The position numbers and the translations under genes were made by a program. DNA of 64,000 bases, from the NCBI GenBank assembly GCA_949752745.1, contig OX457032.1, positions 11,109,543 to 11,173,542 on the forward strand. The letters run 5' to 3'. This document shows, in pieces, positions 1 through 12,905 of the stretch. This stretch comes from Protula sp. h YS-2021. Taxonomy: Eukaryota > Annelida > Polychaeta > Sabellida > Serpulidae. Within the stretch, counting starts at the first letter, position 1. Every line of letters begins with the position of its first letter. Under the pieces are notes generated by a model, which saw only the letters and a program-made list of their open reading frames with translations, was not told the DNA's origin and made no database searches.

Positions 1-10
1 GTGGAGCTGA

Positions 11-2594
11 TCAGTTCTCAACTTTAAGGTCACCAGTCACTATGTCTCCATGTCTTCTCTTCCCTTCGTAGTCACAGCCACTAGATGTTTTCTCCGCCTC
101 TTCAGCCAGTGCTCTTACTGCTGTTGTCCGTTCCTTTACAGAGAAGCCCAGATCTTTCAGGGCCGTGTTTGTCCATCGACCAACGAATCATCTGGTTCCC
201 ACTTCAACGAGATGGCAAATCACCTTCCAGCCATTACCTTTGCCTTGCTCGACCAATTCAGTGTACTTAGCGCGTTTCCTGTCGAATGCTGCTTCCATTC
301 TTGTCTCCTATGGAATGGTGAGTTCAAGAATCACCGCGACGCTCTTGTGCCTGGAGTACATCAGAATGTCAGGTCGGAGGTTTGTTTCGGCAATTTCGCT
401 CGACTCGGCGCGATTAGGCGATTTTTTAAGTCGACGGTCAACTGCCAGTCGCTTGCTCCTCAGAGCAGGCCTGTTTGTGTCGTTTTTTTCGGTGAGTTAC
501 GCTACGGTTTTTCTCTAGCTTAAACGAACTGGATGTGAGGTCTTCCTTGTGTTCCATGGTTTGTGTGCTGTCTTTTAAGGTCGAGGTGTTGGGCTAGTCG
601 TTCCAGTACTTTATCGTGCCTCCAGGTATATCTTCGCCGAATTAGTGCTGTCTAGCACGACGACAGGATGTGTTCGAGGTTGACTGGTTTGCCACAGAGT
701 TGGCAGCTGGCGTTTCCGATCTTTCCCCATTTGAGCAGATTGATGGGCGTAAGCAGCATATCGTACGTGGCGCATATAAGGAATTAAATGCGAAGTGGTT
801 CCATCCTCCACAGGTTGCGCCACGTTATCCTTCTGCTTGTTGCGCATTCCCATTTTAGCCAAACTCCTTGGGCACCCATTACAGCTGTTTCGTCAGTCTC
901 TGTTCCTCTGCAATGTTGCGCAATTCACCGCTAATCATTTTACGTCGTCCTCGTTTATCGTTCCTGTCCCAGCGCTCCGACCTGGTTAGTTTTCTGTATC
1001 CTAGGTTTTATCGTCCAATGCACACACTGCCCACGATATCCTTGTGTTGAAGTCTAGATGTGGAAGTCTTCACTGCCTCCTCCGCTGCCCATTGCCGTCC
1101 TGACCTTACGTTGATGCCTGCTTGGCTCACACATGGGTTGCTTGACTGTTGTAGAGACATCACCGTTTTGGCCTTGTTGACTTTGAATTCTTCTGTCAAT
1201 GCTGTGAGTGGAAGGAGAGCTTGGTGTCGTGACCGTACAGACCCATATTTGTAAATAATGGTGGGACTTCCAACCATTTGCGAAGTCTGCTACTGATTTT
1301 TCCTTCCATCTTCTCCACTACGGTGATTAGTGTTTCGTAAATCATAAGTGATCAGAGTGTTTTTTGACAGGATTTCGTATTCAAGCACCAGATCTTGAAC
1401 TTTCCGGGTAGATGGCTTTTGTCGACTTTGGTTAACCACTTCTCCAGCTGGTTGCTGATTGCCTTGACGTTGCTGTTGTCGCGGATGCTTTCCCGAGGTA
1501 CTTGATCGCTTTCTCGCCTACTGTAGGTCGCCGACGCGGAATCACATGCTGTTGGTGACTTTGCCTTTCTTCAGGATGACGCTTCTGGACTTTTCTGAAT
1601 TTCATTCTAGCCCAGTCGATTATTTCTATCAGTGCGCGGAGGAGCCACCTTGTTTGGATTGTGTGCCTTGTGGCTATTTCTAGGTCGGCTATGAACGCTT
1701 TGGCTGGGGTTGGCGGATTCCTGATTTCATGACTGGGGCTTTGCACTTTTCTGCTGATTTTACCATGATGTTCCAGAATAATATGACGGAGATGGTGTTG
1801 CCTGTTATGATACCCTTGCTCAGCCTCTGCCATTTGGTAGCACCTTTGCTGTAGGTGAACCGGACATGGAAATTTCGGTAGTATTCTTTAATGAAATTTG
1901 TTTATTGTCTTCTGTGGGACGTGGTATCTGTGCAGTGTCTGCTCCACTGCCTTGTCTGTATAAACCCGTAGGCGTTTGTCAGGTCGAGTCATACGACTGA
2001 TAGATCTCCCCGCGTTTCCTTGGCTTCTTGAATGAGTTGTGTCAACACGCTGATATCTTCAATGCATCTATGCATCTGGGATACCTCCCTTCTGAACACT
2101 TGGGTCGAGGTACTTCCAGCATGAATGTGGTGAGTCTCTTTGACAGGATGGCGAAGTAGATCTTGCATTCTACACTGAGGAGAGATTCGTTCTTAACTGG
2201 TCAATCGTCGTAGAGCCCTGTTCCTTCGGTAAGAAACACCATTCCGCTTTTCTCCAACACTCTGGTATCGTTCCGGTTTTCCAAGCTTTCTCAACGTCCA
2301 GAGTATTTGCAGCACTTTTGGACACTTTTTATGCACTTTGTAGGTCGTCCCACTGTATCCAGGTGCGGATTTCGCTCTTGCCTTGTGGACGACAGTTTTC
2401 AGCGAATTGAGCGAGATCTCTTTCAGGTTGAATGGAGTAGTCAGTTCGTGTGGTATTATCAGCTTGGCGCACGGTTCTGTCGATGCGTCTCTGCTTGGGT
2501 TGTCATGAGCTTGTGTCAGATGGTTTTCGACAACTTCTATCGGACTCTCTAGGTTCCCGCTTTTCGGTGTTCCGAGCATCCTTTTTACATCCAA
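11..2594 (-). pseudogene. Decayed RLE-type (R2/NeSL/Hero-like) non-LTR retrotransposon, 5'-truncated
   Basis: On the minus strand, fragments of one reverse-transcriptase/endonuclease polyprotein run in order but in shifting frames. The N-terminal end of the RT domain lies at 2594-2193, with the conserved stretch KARAKSAPGYSGTTYKVHKK. RT motif A (LDLTNAYG) is near 1985, just after a Trp codon that has become a stop. The catalytic region at 1833-1432 reads FIADL where FxDDL is expected. A thumb/linker segment is at 1277-1008. A CCHC-type finger near 730-650 has its Cys and His residues split by a frameshift. The restriction-like endonuclease (RPDI followed by LELTIPWE and a KRAKY helix) is at about 410-230, and the C-terminus stops at 11-13. 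The RT, CCHC and PD-(D/E)XK order identifies the RLE group. The 5' end stops at a minisatellite near 2600, and the 3' UTR lies outside the window. Internal stops, several frameshifts and a lost catalytic Asp make it dead. Confidence 0.88.
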
Positions 2595-2820
2595 ATAACA
2601 AACATGAACACCCTCTTCGTATGCATTCCAGGTTTTGCACTAAGTATCCATATACCACACATAAACATCCACCTCATATGGCTGCTAGTCCTAGAAGTAA
2701 ATATACATAAACCAAACATAAACACCCATGTCGTATACATGCCAGTTCTAGAACTAAATCCCAACACACCAAACATAAACACCAGCCTCGTATGCCTACC
2801 AGTTTTGGAAACAACATCCT
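2590..2820. repeat. 57-bp minisatellite, about 4 copies
   Basis: Copies begin with ATRAACAC at 2604, 2661, 2718 and 2775, exactly 57 bp apart. Because 57 is a multiple of three, the array stays open in several frames. It begins where the 5'-truncated non-LTR element ends. Confidence 0.9.
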
Positions 2821-2914
2821 GGAACAAATTTTATAAGTTGCATTCTCAGTTCACTTATGGGGCAAAATCTAATGTTGTTCTGATTTCTGAAACAAATTGC
2901 CAAATGTTTTAGCA

Positions 2915-3320
2915 ATGATACATCCTAACTGTTACAATGATACGGCCTAATTGTTACAATGATACAATTTAATTGTTACAATGCTGCAGCCTAATTGTTA
3001 CAATGATACAGACTAAATGCTACAATGATAGAGACCAATTGATACAATGATAAAGACTAATTGTTACAATGATACAGACCAATTGTTACAATGATACAGC
3101 CTAATTGACACCATCGTACAGATCAATTGCTACAACAATATAGACTAATTGTTACAATGATACAGACTGATTGTTACAATGATACTGCCTAGCTGACACC
3201 ATCATACAGATCAATTGTTACAATAATACAGACTAATTGTTACAATGATGCAGACTGATTGTTACAATGACACAAGCTAATTGATGTTATGAAACAGATT
3301 AATTGTAATAAAGATATTTC
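2915..3320. repeat. 22-bp minisatellite, about 18 degenerate copies
   Basis: The unit is close to TAATTGTTACAATGATACAG plus two bases. Copies at 2948 and 2970 are exactly 22 bp apart, and later copies diverge at scattered positions. Nothing coding is seen. Confidence 0.88.
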
Positions 3321-3964
3321 TACAAAATCCAGGTTACTAATCCTTTCTGATTGCTGCATACTGACGATAAATTGGATCGAAATGATTTCTTCGATCAATT
3401 TTGATTTTGCTTGACACATTTAAGGCGAGAAATTTATTTCCTGATTGCCGGTACGCGAACAAAGGAAGTAGTAGCATTGCGACTTATAGATACATCCGAT
3501 AGATACGCACAACCGTATTCACCGCTTTTCTAGCATCAAAACTTTCACGCTACACACTACTGAAAGTGTGTACTTAGCATCGCCACAACAATGTAACTAG
3601 GGGACAGAAAGCATCGAAGAGGGAGTGAAAAAATATGTAGTTTATAAGAGAATATGTTTGTGCCAAAACCATGAAATAAACAAAACTACTTTAGCATCTG
3701 GATATGTTTGTGACAAAAACCATTAAATAAACAAAACTACATTAGTATCTGGACTGATCTGAAAACGCTCCCCTAGCCTTCGCACTGGTCTTTGAGTCTC
3801 ATGCTATCAGTGTTACAGGCTGAGGAGGTTTTCCGAATCAGTCCACCCGCTTCTGTGGCTTTATTATTGTATGCTTTGGATGAATGCACAAGACAGCAGA
3901 ATTCTACCCTTTCAATCCTTCCACGGAGAAAAAGTCGATACGCTTTAGGCATTAAAGATGGGAA
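3321..3964. other. Unassigned sequence with one 51-bp direct repeat
   Basis: No coding or RNA gene is recognised. Near 3652-3752 a block of about 51 bp containing AATAAACAAAACTAC occurs twice in tandem with a few substitutions. Confidence 0.5.
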
Positions 3965-4262
3965 ACGGTGTATCGCTCACAACCAAATGTATCGTTCACC
4001 GCCATATGCGTCGCTTACCGCCAGTCAGGTCGCTTACCGCCAGTTGCATGGCTCACCACCCGGTGTATCGCTCGCATCCAAGCGTAGTACGCATTGTAAT
4101 GCGTGATGCTAATCCCAGGTCGAGTTGATCAACGCTAGGTTTAGTGCTCACCAACGGGCGTAATGTTCATTTCCGGGAGATGTGCTCATTTTAAGACACA
4201 ATGCTTACCGTCAGACAAGTGTAGTGCTTATCTCCAAATGTAGTGCTCATCTCAAGATGTTA
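3965..4262. repeat. Degenerate 20-22-bp minisatellite
   Basis: Repeated motifs such as GTCGCTTACCGCCAG and TAGTGCTCATCTC recur about every 20-22 bp, with heavy divergence toward the right end. Confidence 0.65.
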
Positions 4263-4849
4263 AGTTTCGTGCCCTAGCGATTAGGAATAATCCCAACACT
4301 TGACTCGGCAAATGTGGCACCGATATTTTCTTAATTACTAGCTCTCAGTATCAGGAACGTACAATGACAGTAATTTGTGCTTTGTCTTTAATGGAACACC
4401 CACGCTCAAAACATACACACGTAGGCCCCGAAGTAAAACATCGTCTTGTTAATGTTTCCCATTTGTTTACCAACCATTTCGACTGAAAAATTAGACATGG
4501 TCGTAATCGATTAGCTATCACGTTTCGTTTTTTTTCGGAAAATGTGGTTTATTTGTTTTGTTAAACTAGTACATGAACAATCTTTTTATTAAGTTGCTAC
4601 GTTGAGTCGGTCGATTACATCGTTTTACTTGAAATAGTTTAAACCCCTGTGGGGTCGCTTCTTTCTATTACCATTTCAATAACCTCGCGGGGGAGGAGAA
4701 ATAGGATTTTTTTACCTTGCCATATGCATGAACACGGAAATTCGCATGAATAAAATAAAAGCAGTTATATCATCTCATGACGCCACTGGGGGACTCTTAC
4801 AAAATGATATCATGTGATATTTTGACAGTGGAATTTTCGCTGCACTGCA
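4263..4849. other. Unassigned intergenic sequence
   Basis: AT-rich sequence. No ORF with recognisable homology, RNA gene or repeat is visible. Confidence 0.5.
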
Positions 4850-5272
4850 TTTTTGGTGGGGTGGAGGCGGGTAGAGAAGCAGCTGTGGAGTAAGTGCAGG
4901 ATTCGGAGCGGTGGGGAGGGTGAGGGAAGCAGCTGTGGAGTAAGTGCATGATTTGGGCTGTGGTTACGACGAGGGAAGCAGGTGTGGAGTAAGTGCATGA
5001 TTCAGGGCGGTGTGGATGGGAAGGTAAGCAGGTGTGGAGCAAGTCCGTGATTCGGGGTGTTGGGAACGGGTAGGGAAGCGGGTGTGGGGTAAGTGCATGA
5101 ATCGGGCAGTGGAGTAAGTGCATGATTCGGGGCGGTGGGGTGGGGAGTAAAGCAGGTGTGGAGTAGGTGCATAATTTGGGGCGGTGGGGACGGGGAGGGA
5201 AGCATTGTGGAGTAAGTGCATGTTTTGGGGGCGGTGGGGACGGGTAGGGAAGCAGATGTGAAGTAAGTGCAT
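4850..5272. repeat. 49-50-bp minisatellite, about 8 copies
   Basis: The core GTGGAGTAAGTGCATGATT recurs at 4885, 4935, 4984, 5034, 5084, 5109, 5158 and 5207. Spacing is 49-50 bp except for one shortened unit. The strand is strongly G-rich, and open frames on the minus strand (HALTPHLL-type peptides) are products of the repeat. Confidence 0.9.
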
Positions 5273-5503
5273 GATATGGCTAATGTATCAATTCAAGCAA
5301 ATCAGCCAGCGCAAACGTGTTATCGGAAAAGCTTTATGTAAAACAAGAAAGAAAACTACTAATAGCCAAAATGTTTTACTGTCTGCATCTCTTCCCCTGC
5401 TCACAAAACTTCCCCTTGAAAAGTTTATCAAATATTTACGGGAACGGATTCTAAAAATCTACGAGATTAATAACAATAATTATAGTAATAGTAATAAAAT
5501 ATA

Positions 5504-6797
5504 CTGAAGGACAAAAGAAATTTCGCATATAATGAAAAATTGTATTGTTACTAACTTAATTGCTCGATTGGCTTCAAAGTTGTATAAAAGATACATCTCA
5601 GATAGTGCCACATATAATCGAAAAATGGAACTTCTGAAGAAATTTTAATGAAAGTTCACAAAGCGTGTAAATGCCGTTTTGAGTTTTCTGCGATTTACAA
5701 TGTTCATAACCGCCATTAATATGGCGTGTGGTATCCATTGGAACGCAGGAGGGCCTGGATTCGACTATGCATTGAAGTTATCAAGCTGTTAATTTGGTAT
5801 TGAGGATATTTGTGCCACTCCTCAATCAATGCTTGCCTCAATTCTGCGAGATTTTGAGGCGGTGGGTTACGGGCTCAAACTTGGCGATCCAGTTGATCCC
5901 ATACATGTTCTATGGGAGTCATATCCGGACTACATGCCGACCATGGGAGCACAGTAACATTATTAGCCGCTAAATAATCTCTACACACCCGAACAACGTG
6001 TGGGCTGGCATTGTCCTGCATAAAAATGGTGTCCTGACGTTGCTGCACAAACGGGACCACTTGGTTGTTCAAAACAGTATTCATATAACGTTTCGCGGTC
6101 AAATTTCTGTCAGTAATGTGCATTTGGAACCTCCATTCAAAGTGTATTGCGCCCCAAACCATGACTGAGCCAGCACCGTGCCGTTAACTTGTTTTATACA
6201 ACATGGCGCCTGTATACGCGTTTTCGTTCATCTGCGCGGAAAAGTTTGTATCGCTACTCATCTGAAAACATCACACGCCGCCAATTGTTATGTCTCTATG
6301 CTCCATGCTTGTGGTTGTTGGCCCAGCGCATTGGATTTCGCCGTCTCTCGAGAGTTAGCACCACTCCGATGTGGACCCGACGAGTGCGGATCCCATGTTC
6401 GCGTAGACGCCATATAACGGTACGGTTATTCGTCCGTCCAGGGATCTCCGTTGCTGTTAGTGTGCCTGGTCTGAAGCGATCCCGGGGGTGGATCATGTGG
6501 ATCCGGCTATCCTGGTTAAGTGTGGTCACATGCGGTCTGTCACTACTTGGTCGGTCTTTGGTTGATCCAGTATCCCGATACCACGTGCGGAATTTCATAA
6601 TTTTTCATCATTGAGCCGGAACTGACTTATGTGCATTAATATGGTACCGTGCTTGAATGACTACAAACCCGTAATAAATAACCACACCCGCATGAAAAAA
6701 TAACGATGGTTGCAACTTATGCTAAAAATTAAAAAAAAAATGCATAGGTTTTGGAAATAGTTTGGTTTCCATGTGCATACTTTCTTTTGTCCTTCAC
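5504..6797 (-). mobile_element. Tc1-like DNA transposon, complete ends, inactive
   Basis: Inverted termini with the core TGAAGGACAAAAGAAA are at 5505-5520 and, inverted, at 6781-6796. Each is flanked by TA, the Tc1/mariner target. The 1.29-kb length is usual for Tc1 elements. The enclosed minus-strand transposase is broken, so the copy could only move with help from elsewhere. The recognisable inverted repeat is short, about 20 bp. A (TAA)n tract follows directly on the right. Confidence 0.85.
5716..6598 (-). pseudogene. Tc1-like transposase pseudogene
   Basis: The segment 6598-6296 gives the end of the DNA-binding region, with YRDTGSTKDRPSSDRPHVTT, the GRPR-like linker of Tc1 transposases. 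A middle piece contains FSDE (the first catalytic Asp region) but is broken by in-frame stops near 6255 and 6190. The segment 6162-5875 holds the second and third acidic positions in MQDNASPH and SPDMTPIEHVWDQL, i.e. the DD34-type catalytic layout. A stop at 5875-5877 interrupts a C-terminal stretch that otherwise reads on to 5716. The N-terminal helix-turn-helix is missing or unreadable. At least one frameshift lies between 6296 and 6162. Confidence 0.88.
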
Positions 6798-6814
6798 TAT
6801 ATTATTAGTAAGAT

Positions 6815-6877
6815 TAATAATAATAATAATAATAATAATAGTAATAATTATAACAATAATAATAATAATAATAATAG
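6815..6877. repeat. (TAA)n microsatellite
   Basis: About 20 TAA/TAG/CAA triplets lie directly to the right of the Tc1-like element. Confidence 0.9.
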
Positions 6878-7044
6878 AGGGTTTTGTATGGATCACAGTG
6901 ATACCGGACTTTTCACAGGAGAAAATGAAGGCGTTCAGATTGTCGGAAATAGGGTAAAATGTAATCCCAAGGAGCACGTTGCCTAAAACGTTGGCCTGTT
7001 ATTCGTTGTTCTTTGTGTAACACGTTGAATTGTTGTATTTTTTG

Positions 7045-8610
7045 GATGACACGATACTCTGTGGCCCTATGGCTGACACGTTACTCTGTGGCCCTGTAGA
7101 TGACACGACACTCTGTGGTTCTGAAGATGACACGTTAGTCTGGCCGAGTAGATGAGACGTTACTCTGTGGCCCTGTGGGTGACACGTTAGTCTGGCCCTG
7201 TGGATGACACGTTACTCCGTGGTCCTGTGGATGGCACGTTATTCCGTGACCATGGGTTGACACGATACTCTGTGGCCATGTGGATGACAAGTTACTCTCT
7301 GGCCCTCTGGATAACACGACGCTTTGTGGCCTGGGTTGACAAGTTATTCTGTGGCCCTGCGAATGACACGCTATTCTGGCCCTGTGGATGGCACGTTACT
7401 CTGTGGCAGTGTGGATGACAGGTTATTCTGTGGCCCTGTGTATGAGACCATACTCTGTGTGGTCCTGTTGTTGACACGTTGGTTTGGCCCCGTGGGTGAC
7501 TCGTTACTCTGTGACCATGTAAGTGACACGTTACTCCGTGGCCGTTATTTCATGGCCATAGAGTAACACGTTACTCTGGCCGTGTGAGTGATACGATACT
7601 TTGTGGCCATGTGGATGACACATTACTCTGTTGCCCTGTGGATGACACATTACTCTGTGGCCTTGTGGTTGACACGTTACTCTGTGGCTATGTGGCTGAC
7701 ACGTTACTCTGTGACCCTGTGGTTGACACGTTACTCTGGCCTTATGGCTGACACGTTATTCTGTGACCCTGTGGATGACCCGTTACTTTGTTGCCCTGTG
7801 AATGACACGTCACTCTCTCGCCCTGTGGTTGACACGTTAATCCGTGGTCCTTAGAGGACACGTTACTCTGTAGCCCTGTGGATGACAGGTTAGTCTGGTC
7901 CTGTGGATGACACGTTACTCTGTGGCACTGTGGTTGACACGTTACTCTGTGGCCCTGTGGATGACACGTTATTCCGTGGCCATGGGGTGACACGTTGCTC
8001 TGGCCCTCTGAGTGGTACGATACTTTGTGGCCCTGTGGACGACACATTACTCTGTGGCTATGTGGCTGACACATTACTCTGTGGCCCTGTGGATGGCACG
8101 TTACTCTGGCCTTATGGCTGACACGTTATTCTGTGACCCTGTGGATGACCCGTTACTTTGTTGCCCTGTGAATGACACGTCACTCTCTGGCCCTGTGGTT
8201 GACACGTTAATCCGTGGTCCTTAGAGAACACGTTACTCTGTGGCCCTTTGGATGACAGGTTAGTCTGGTCCTGTGGATGACACGTTACTCTGTGGCACTG
8301 TGGTTGACACGTTACTCTGTGGCCCTGTGGATGACACGTTATTCCGTGGCCATGGGGTGACATGTTGCTCTGGCCCTCTGAGTGGTACGATACTTTGTGG
8401 CCCTGTGGATGGCACGTTACTCTGTGGCCCTGTGGATGACCCGTCACTTAATTGCCCTGTGGCTGACACGTTACTCTTTGGCCCTGTGGTTGACACGTTA
8501 CTTCGTGGCCCTGTGAATGACACGTTATTCCATAGCCATGGAGTGACACGTTACTCTGGCCGTGTGACTGATACGATACTTTGTGGCCCTGTGGATGACA
8601 CGATGACACG
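7045..8610. repeat. 27-bp minisatellite with internal 370-bp duplication
   Basis: The unit is GATGACACGTTACTCTGTGG followed by CCCTGTG (27 bp); some copies lack one triplet (24 bp). The array holds roughly 57 units. Since the unit is nine codons, open frames persist on both strands and give nine-residue peptide repeats such as VDDTLLCGP. These have no start context, splice signals or homology, so I treat them as by-products. The block starting near 7741 recurs from 8111, an offset of 370 bp, with only a few differences, showing a recent segmental duplication inside the array. Confidence 0.93.
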
Positions 8611-8639
8611 AGGCCCTGTTACTATGGGAGTAAAACGTT

Positions 8640-11038
8640 TTTCTGTTACTAATGGGGCATAACGTTACCCTGAGGCCCTAGGAGTAAAACCTCATCCTGC
8701 TAATCTTTGGGCTCAAGGAATGTAAGATCTATATTTGTATATTCATAAGAGAATGATTTTTTTACCATAAATCATTACCTTCAGCCTTGCGCACTGATCG
8801 CGCTGTTTGTTTCTTACTTTGCGCACTGTCCGCGCTGTTTGTTTTTAATCTACTGCCGTTTTCGAGACTCTATGTGAGGACAACATTGAAAGAAAACGCC
8901 GTCGTAGCGTTGCCAACAGCCCACGTTGCGACGAGTTTGATGACGTATTGTCAGATCCGCTGTGTTCTACGGAAACTTGTCCATATACTGTATTTGTTTG
9001 TCTTCTTACCCTCTTCTAGCCGCCCCCAGTTTTTTTTTTTTATTATTATTGTTTTTTATCATTTTTAAACGAAAACCTCAAGGCATCTCCTGCTTTTTTG
9101 TACCGAAAGTTCTATTTACTTTATTTAATGCTCAACGTTATTATTAAACTCGTGCTATCAATCTATTATTTTGTCACCTTAATACCTGCCTGTAATAACT
9201 ATCCCCTTTTCTTTAGCTATATAAACAAGATTTATCACTGACCATCCAGTTTATGGATCCGCACATTAATTGTATGGCCGAGAAGCGGTGTTATTATTAA
9301 TGATAAGCTGTGCCCTGCATAGTTTTCGGATCAGACATAAGCAATGGATCACACGATATCTATAGAGAGGAATAATGGGCATGCCACACTGAGTCTTTTT
9401 ATGGAAACTACGACACGACACAATTCTGTGCAATGGTGCTAGGAAACAGACAGGGATCCCACATATCAAAATATTATGGTGACGTAAACTATTGCATTTT
9501 GTGTGACCTATCTCGCATGAATCTTCGATGTGCTCTCCCGAGTTATCCACCCAGGAGCCTATTTTTCTTGTGTTACATAATCAATTCTATTACATCTCGT
9601 ATATTCTCAGGTAGTGTTTTCTTACAACCAATCTCTACGACAGTTCATCTGTCTTGTGTTAGATTATATTTTCCCTCCGACCCATTTGAGATTCCGCGAA
9701 AATAGTACTCAAAAAGCAAGACAGGAACTACTTTTTATCCATCCGCTTCGGTATAACTTGATATCTTCAGAAGTCAGTTGTCAAAACAACACAGGCATGA
9801 TGTAAGTTACAAAATACAGCACACTCTCCCCCCCCCCCCCCACACTCCAAACCCTATCCAGCTAGAACTTCCCTCACCAACCCCCTCACCCGCCCCCACA
9901 TGCGGACCTTAAGATCTAAAATGAAAAGAATAAAAATAATTCCTTAGCCTGGTTGTCTCTTGAACAAAAGTGAGAGGCTCATTGAACAATCCGTAAACGG
10001 GGATCAACTACTCATTCTGACAAAAAGTAGATCCTCACAAAAAGTAGTACCGTTTTGCAACGTCTGATATTATAAAGAACAGAACTTATTTCTCTTACAT
10101 TAAAGACAATTCACCACATTACGCCGGATGAGATTTTAAAAACCCTAGCACCCTTGTCCGGGAAATCAAATTTACTGCTCTAGAAATAGAACTGTCTTTG
10201 GTGAGCCCAGACACCCGCGGGACTCAGCCAATTCCTTGGTAACAAGCAGGTGTCCCGTTTTGATAGATTTGGCGTTTTATCCAGCTGGTATCAGGAAACT
10301 AATTTCATTATATCTCTTGAATAATTTTTGGCACCAGTAATAATATTATTATTGATTTTCAATGTGTTGTTTAGGTAAAGTTGACATATAACTTGGCTTG
10401 CCCATAACGTGATTGTCATACGTTGACGTCTGTCATATGTTGACGTCTGTCATATGTTGACGTCTGTCCTCCCTCACATTTAGCAGTTACCTTCAAACTT
10501 GTTAAAGTGACCTTTAACCTCACTTTCAACACATTACTTTCTTTCTAAATTTATTGGTCGTATTTCCAGTAAAATGAGAAAACCATCGCTGTACAGATTG
10601 TGTATTTGAGAACTGGAGCAGAAAACCGGTTGCAAAAATTAAGTTAATAGCAAAATGATCTTTCGCAATATCATCCAAAATTATATAGGGGACTCCGAAA
10701 ACTGTTAGAGTGAAAAAAGAAAAGCAGTAACCACCCCTTTTGGAAGTCTGGATATGTAGAGACTGTACTGGTTCATTTTATGGTGTGTAAAATCGAAAAA
10801 TTACTTAGTTAAAAATGTGAAGTGTTGCATGGAAGGTTTTACTTGATTTTAATATTAAAACAATTATATAAATTATGCAACATCGTGGATTAGTTTAAAA
10901 TGTTAAAACCTACCAGATTACGCAAAATATTTATTGAACGATATTGGATTGCTGAACTTTTTATTTTATTTTGATGTCGCCCTTAATGGTGATACGAAAT
11001 TAGTATTATGCTATTGATTAATTGTCCCAAAGAAATCA

Positions 11039-11039
<1 letters not shown>
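8640..11039. other. Unassigned non-coding stretch
   Basis: No convincing exon or RNA gene. Small structures present are a two-copy repeat around GCGCACTG/CGCGCTGTTTGTTT at 8795-8850, a poly-C run near 9827-9842, and three copies of a 20-bp unit containing TGACGTCTGTCATATGT at about 10418-10470. Confidence 0.5.
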
Positions 11040-11109
<70 letters not shown>

Positions 11110-11200
11110 TGTATGTATGTATATATAAGATTATATGTATATATGTATGTATGTGTGTGTGTATGTGTGTGTGTGTTTGTGTGTGTATGTGTGCGTGTGT
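11040..11200. repeat. (AT)n then (GT)n-rich microsatellite
   Basis: Uninterrupted TA dinucleotides run from 11040 to 11106, followed by a mixed TATG/TGTG tract. Confidence 0.95.
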
Positions 11201-12090
11201 TAAGTAAAACCTCAATAACATTAGAGCTAATTTGTCCGGTTTAGTGAGGTGTCCCATGTATCGAGGGTCCTTCATTTTCCACACAAAAACTGAATATCAC
11301 CACAATATCAAAGCTGTGCAAAGAAACTGCATTTTACTCAATTTTAGTTTTTTTACAATTGTAAAACATGACTCCCGCAGTTGCCAAAATAAGGAGGGAC
11401 GTTCTCATGGGATTTTCTCCGCGATTCGTTGAGCAATGTTAAATATGTTTTTATTCGTATCCATTGGTAATGGTTTGTGATATTTCTGTCAAGTTTTTTA
11501 CTAGATCAAGATTAACGCGTTCTCTTTCACTACATAGTGACTGGCAACTAATGTTCTAGCGTTTTCGGAAAGTTATTGAACAGCTCATTAGATGCCTTTA
11601 AGTCATCGGGCCCCAATTATTTTACAAACTTTCCTTTTTCGTTTTCCTCTAGTAGAGATCCCAAAGGGCCGATGCCTTAAACAATGGGGTTGCCATGCGA
11701 TGTGTGCATACCGGGTGCTCCCTAACGCGATCGGTATGTCAGGGTTCTTTATACAGTCAAACTTGCATTTGATACCACACAGGATGCTCGGTGTCTTGAA
11801 TAGTGAGGTGTCCAGTTTATTGAGGTTTCTTTATAATGAAAATGAGTGGAAATTATCAAGGGACTGAAAAATCTGTCCGGTATAGCGACTTGTCCGGTTT
11901 ATTGAGCGTGTCCAGACGTGAGTTTTATTACATAAAAATATATGAAGAAACCTATCGACAGATATATCGCCATGAATTATTTTACGACTCGATTGCCTTA
12001 TGGCCGGGATTATAATTAATGTCCCATATAAGTGTCTGTGTTTTGGTATAAAAAACGATTTACTTACGTGTAACAAAAATTGAAGTGTTG
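11201..12090. other. Possible pogo/Tigger-like MITE debris
   Basis: The phrases GTCCGGTTTAGTGAGGTGTCC-like (11234-11256), TAGTGAGGTGTCCAGTTTATT (near 11802) and CTTGTCCGGTTTATTGAG (near 11888) recur in the same orientation, next to CAGTCAAACTTG and GTAAAACCTCAATAA. The style resembles the ends of pogo-superfamily elements, but there is no transposase and I cannot place clear ends. Assignment is weak. Confidence 0.3.
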
Positions 12091-12387
12091 GATGTCGTTC
12101 ACTTTCATCACAAAATGGATGTCAACCTTCGTCCTGGGGATATTAAGCAAGGCCGGCTTTATCATCATACAGTCTCACATGCAATAGCGAGCTGGCCCAC
12201 AAATCAAATTACACAACACTCCAAGGTATGGTTTTCGGCAAGCAATCTTACTTAAACATCACCGCTGTTCCCCCCAGTCTCCCAGTGAACTCTTTAAAGC
12301 TATGCATTCACATGACACATAACTGCCACATAGTGTGATTTATAAAGATGTTTATGCCATAACTTAAAGCCATTTAAACAGACGTGA

Positions 12388-12451
12388 TTTGCTTCTTCTT
12401 TTTCTTCTACTTCTTCTTGTTCTTATTTTGCTCCTCCTCATCCTTCTTCTT

Positions 12452-12482
<31 letters not shown>

Positions 12483-12664
12483 TACTTCTTCTAATTCTGC
12501 TCCCTTCCTCTTCGTCTTCTTCTTCTTCTTTTCTTCTTCGTCTTTTTCTTATACTTCTTCTTATTCCGTTCCTTCTTTTCGTTCTTCTTCTTTCTTTCTT
12601 CTTCTTCTTTTTCTTTATTCTTCTTCTTATACTTCTTATTCTTTTCCTCCTCTTCCTCCTCCTC

Positions 12665-12697
<33 letters not shown>

Positions 12698-12874
12698 CTT
12701 ATTCTTTCTCTTCTTCCATTTCTTCTTTTTATACTTCTTATTCTGTTCCTGCTTCTTTTTTTCTTCTGCTTCTTCTTCCACTTCTTCTTCGTTTTCTTTT
12801 TCTTCTTCCTTTGTTCTTCTTATTCTGTTCCTCCTCCTCCTCCTTCTTCTTCTTCCTCTTCCTTTTCTCTTTTT

Positions 12875-12905
<31 letters not shown>

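Noticed and set aside
4797..5272. Minus-strand His/Pro/Thr-rich frames
   Set aside because: Derived from the 49-50-bp minisatellite; no homology.
7135..8662. Several open frames of 60-130 codons on both strands
   Set aside because: Products of a 27-bp (nine-codon) repeat.
8787..9068. 93-codon plus-strand frame
   Set aside because: Low-complexity hydrophobic, no splice or start context, no homology.
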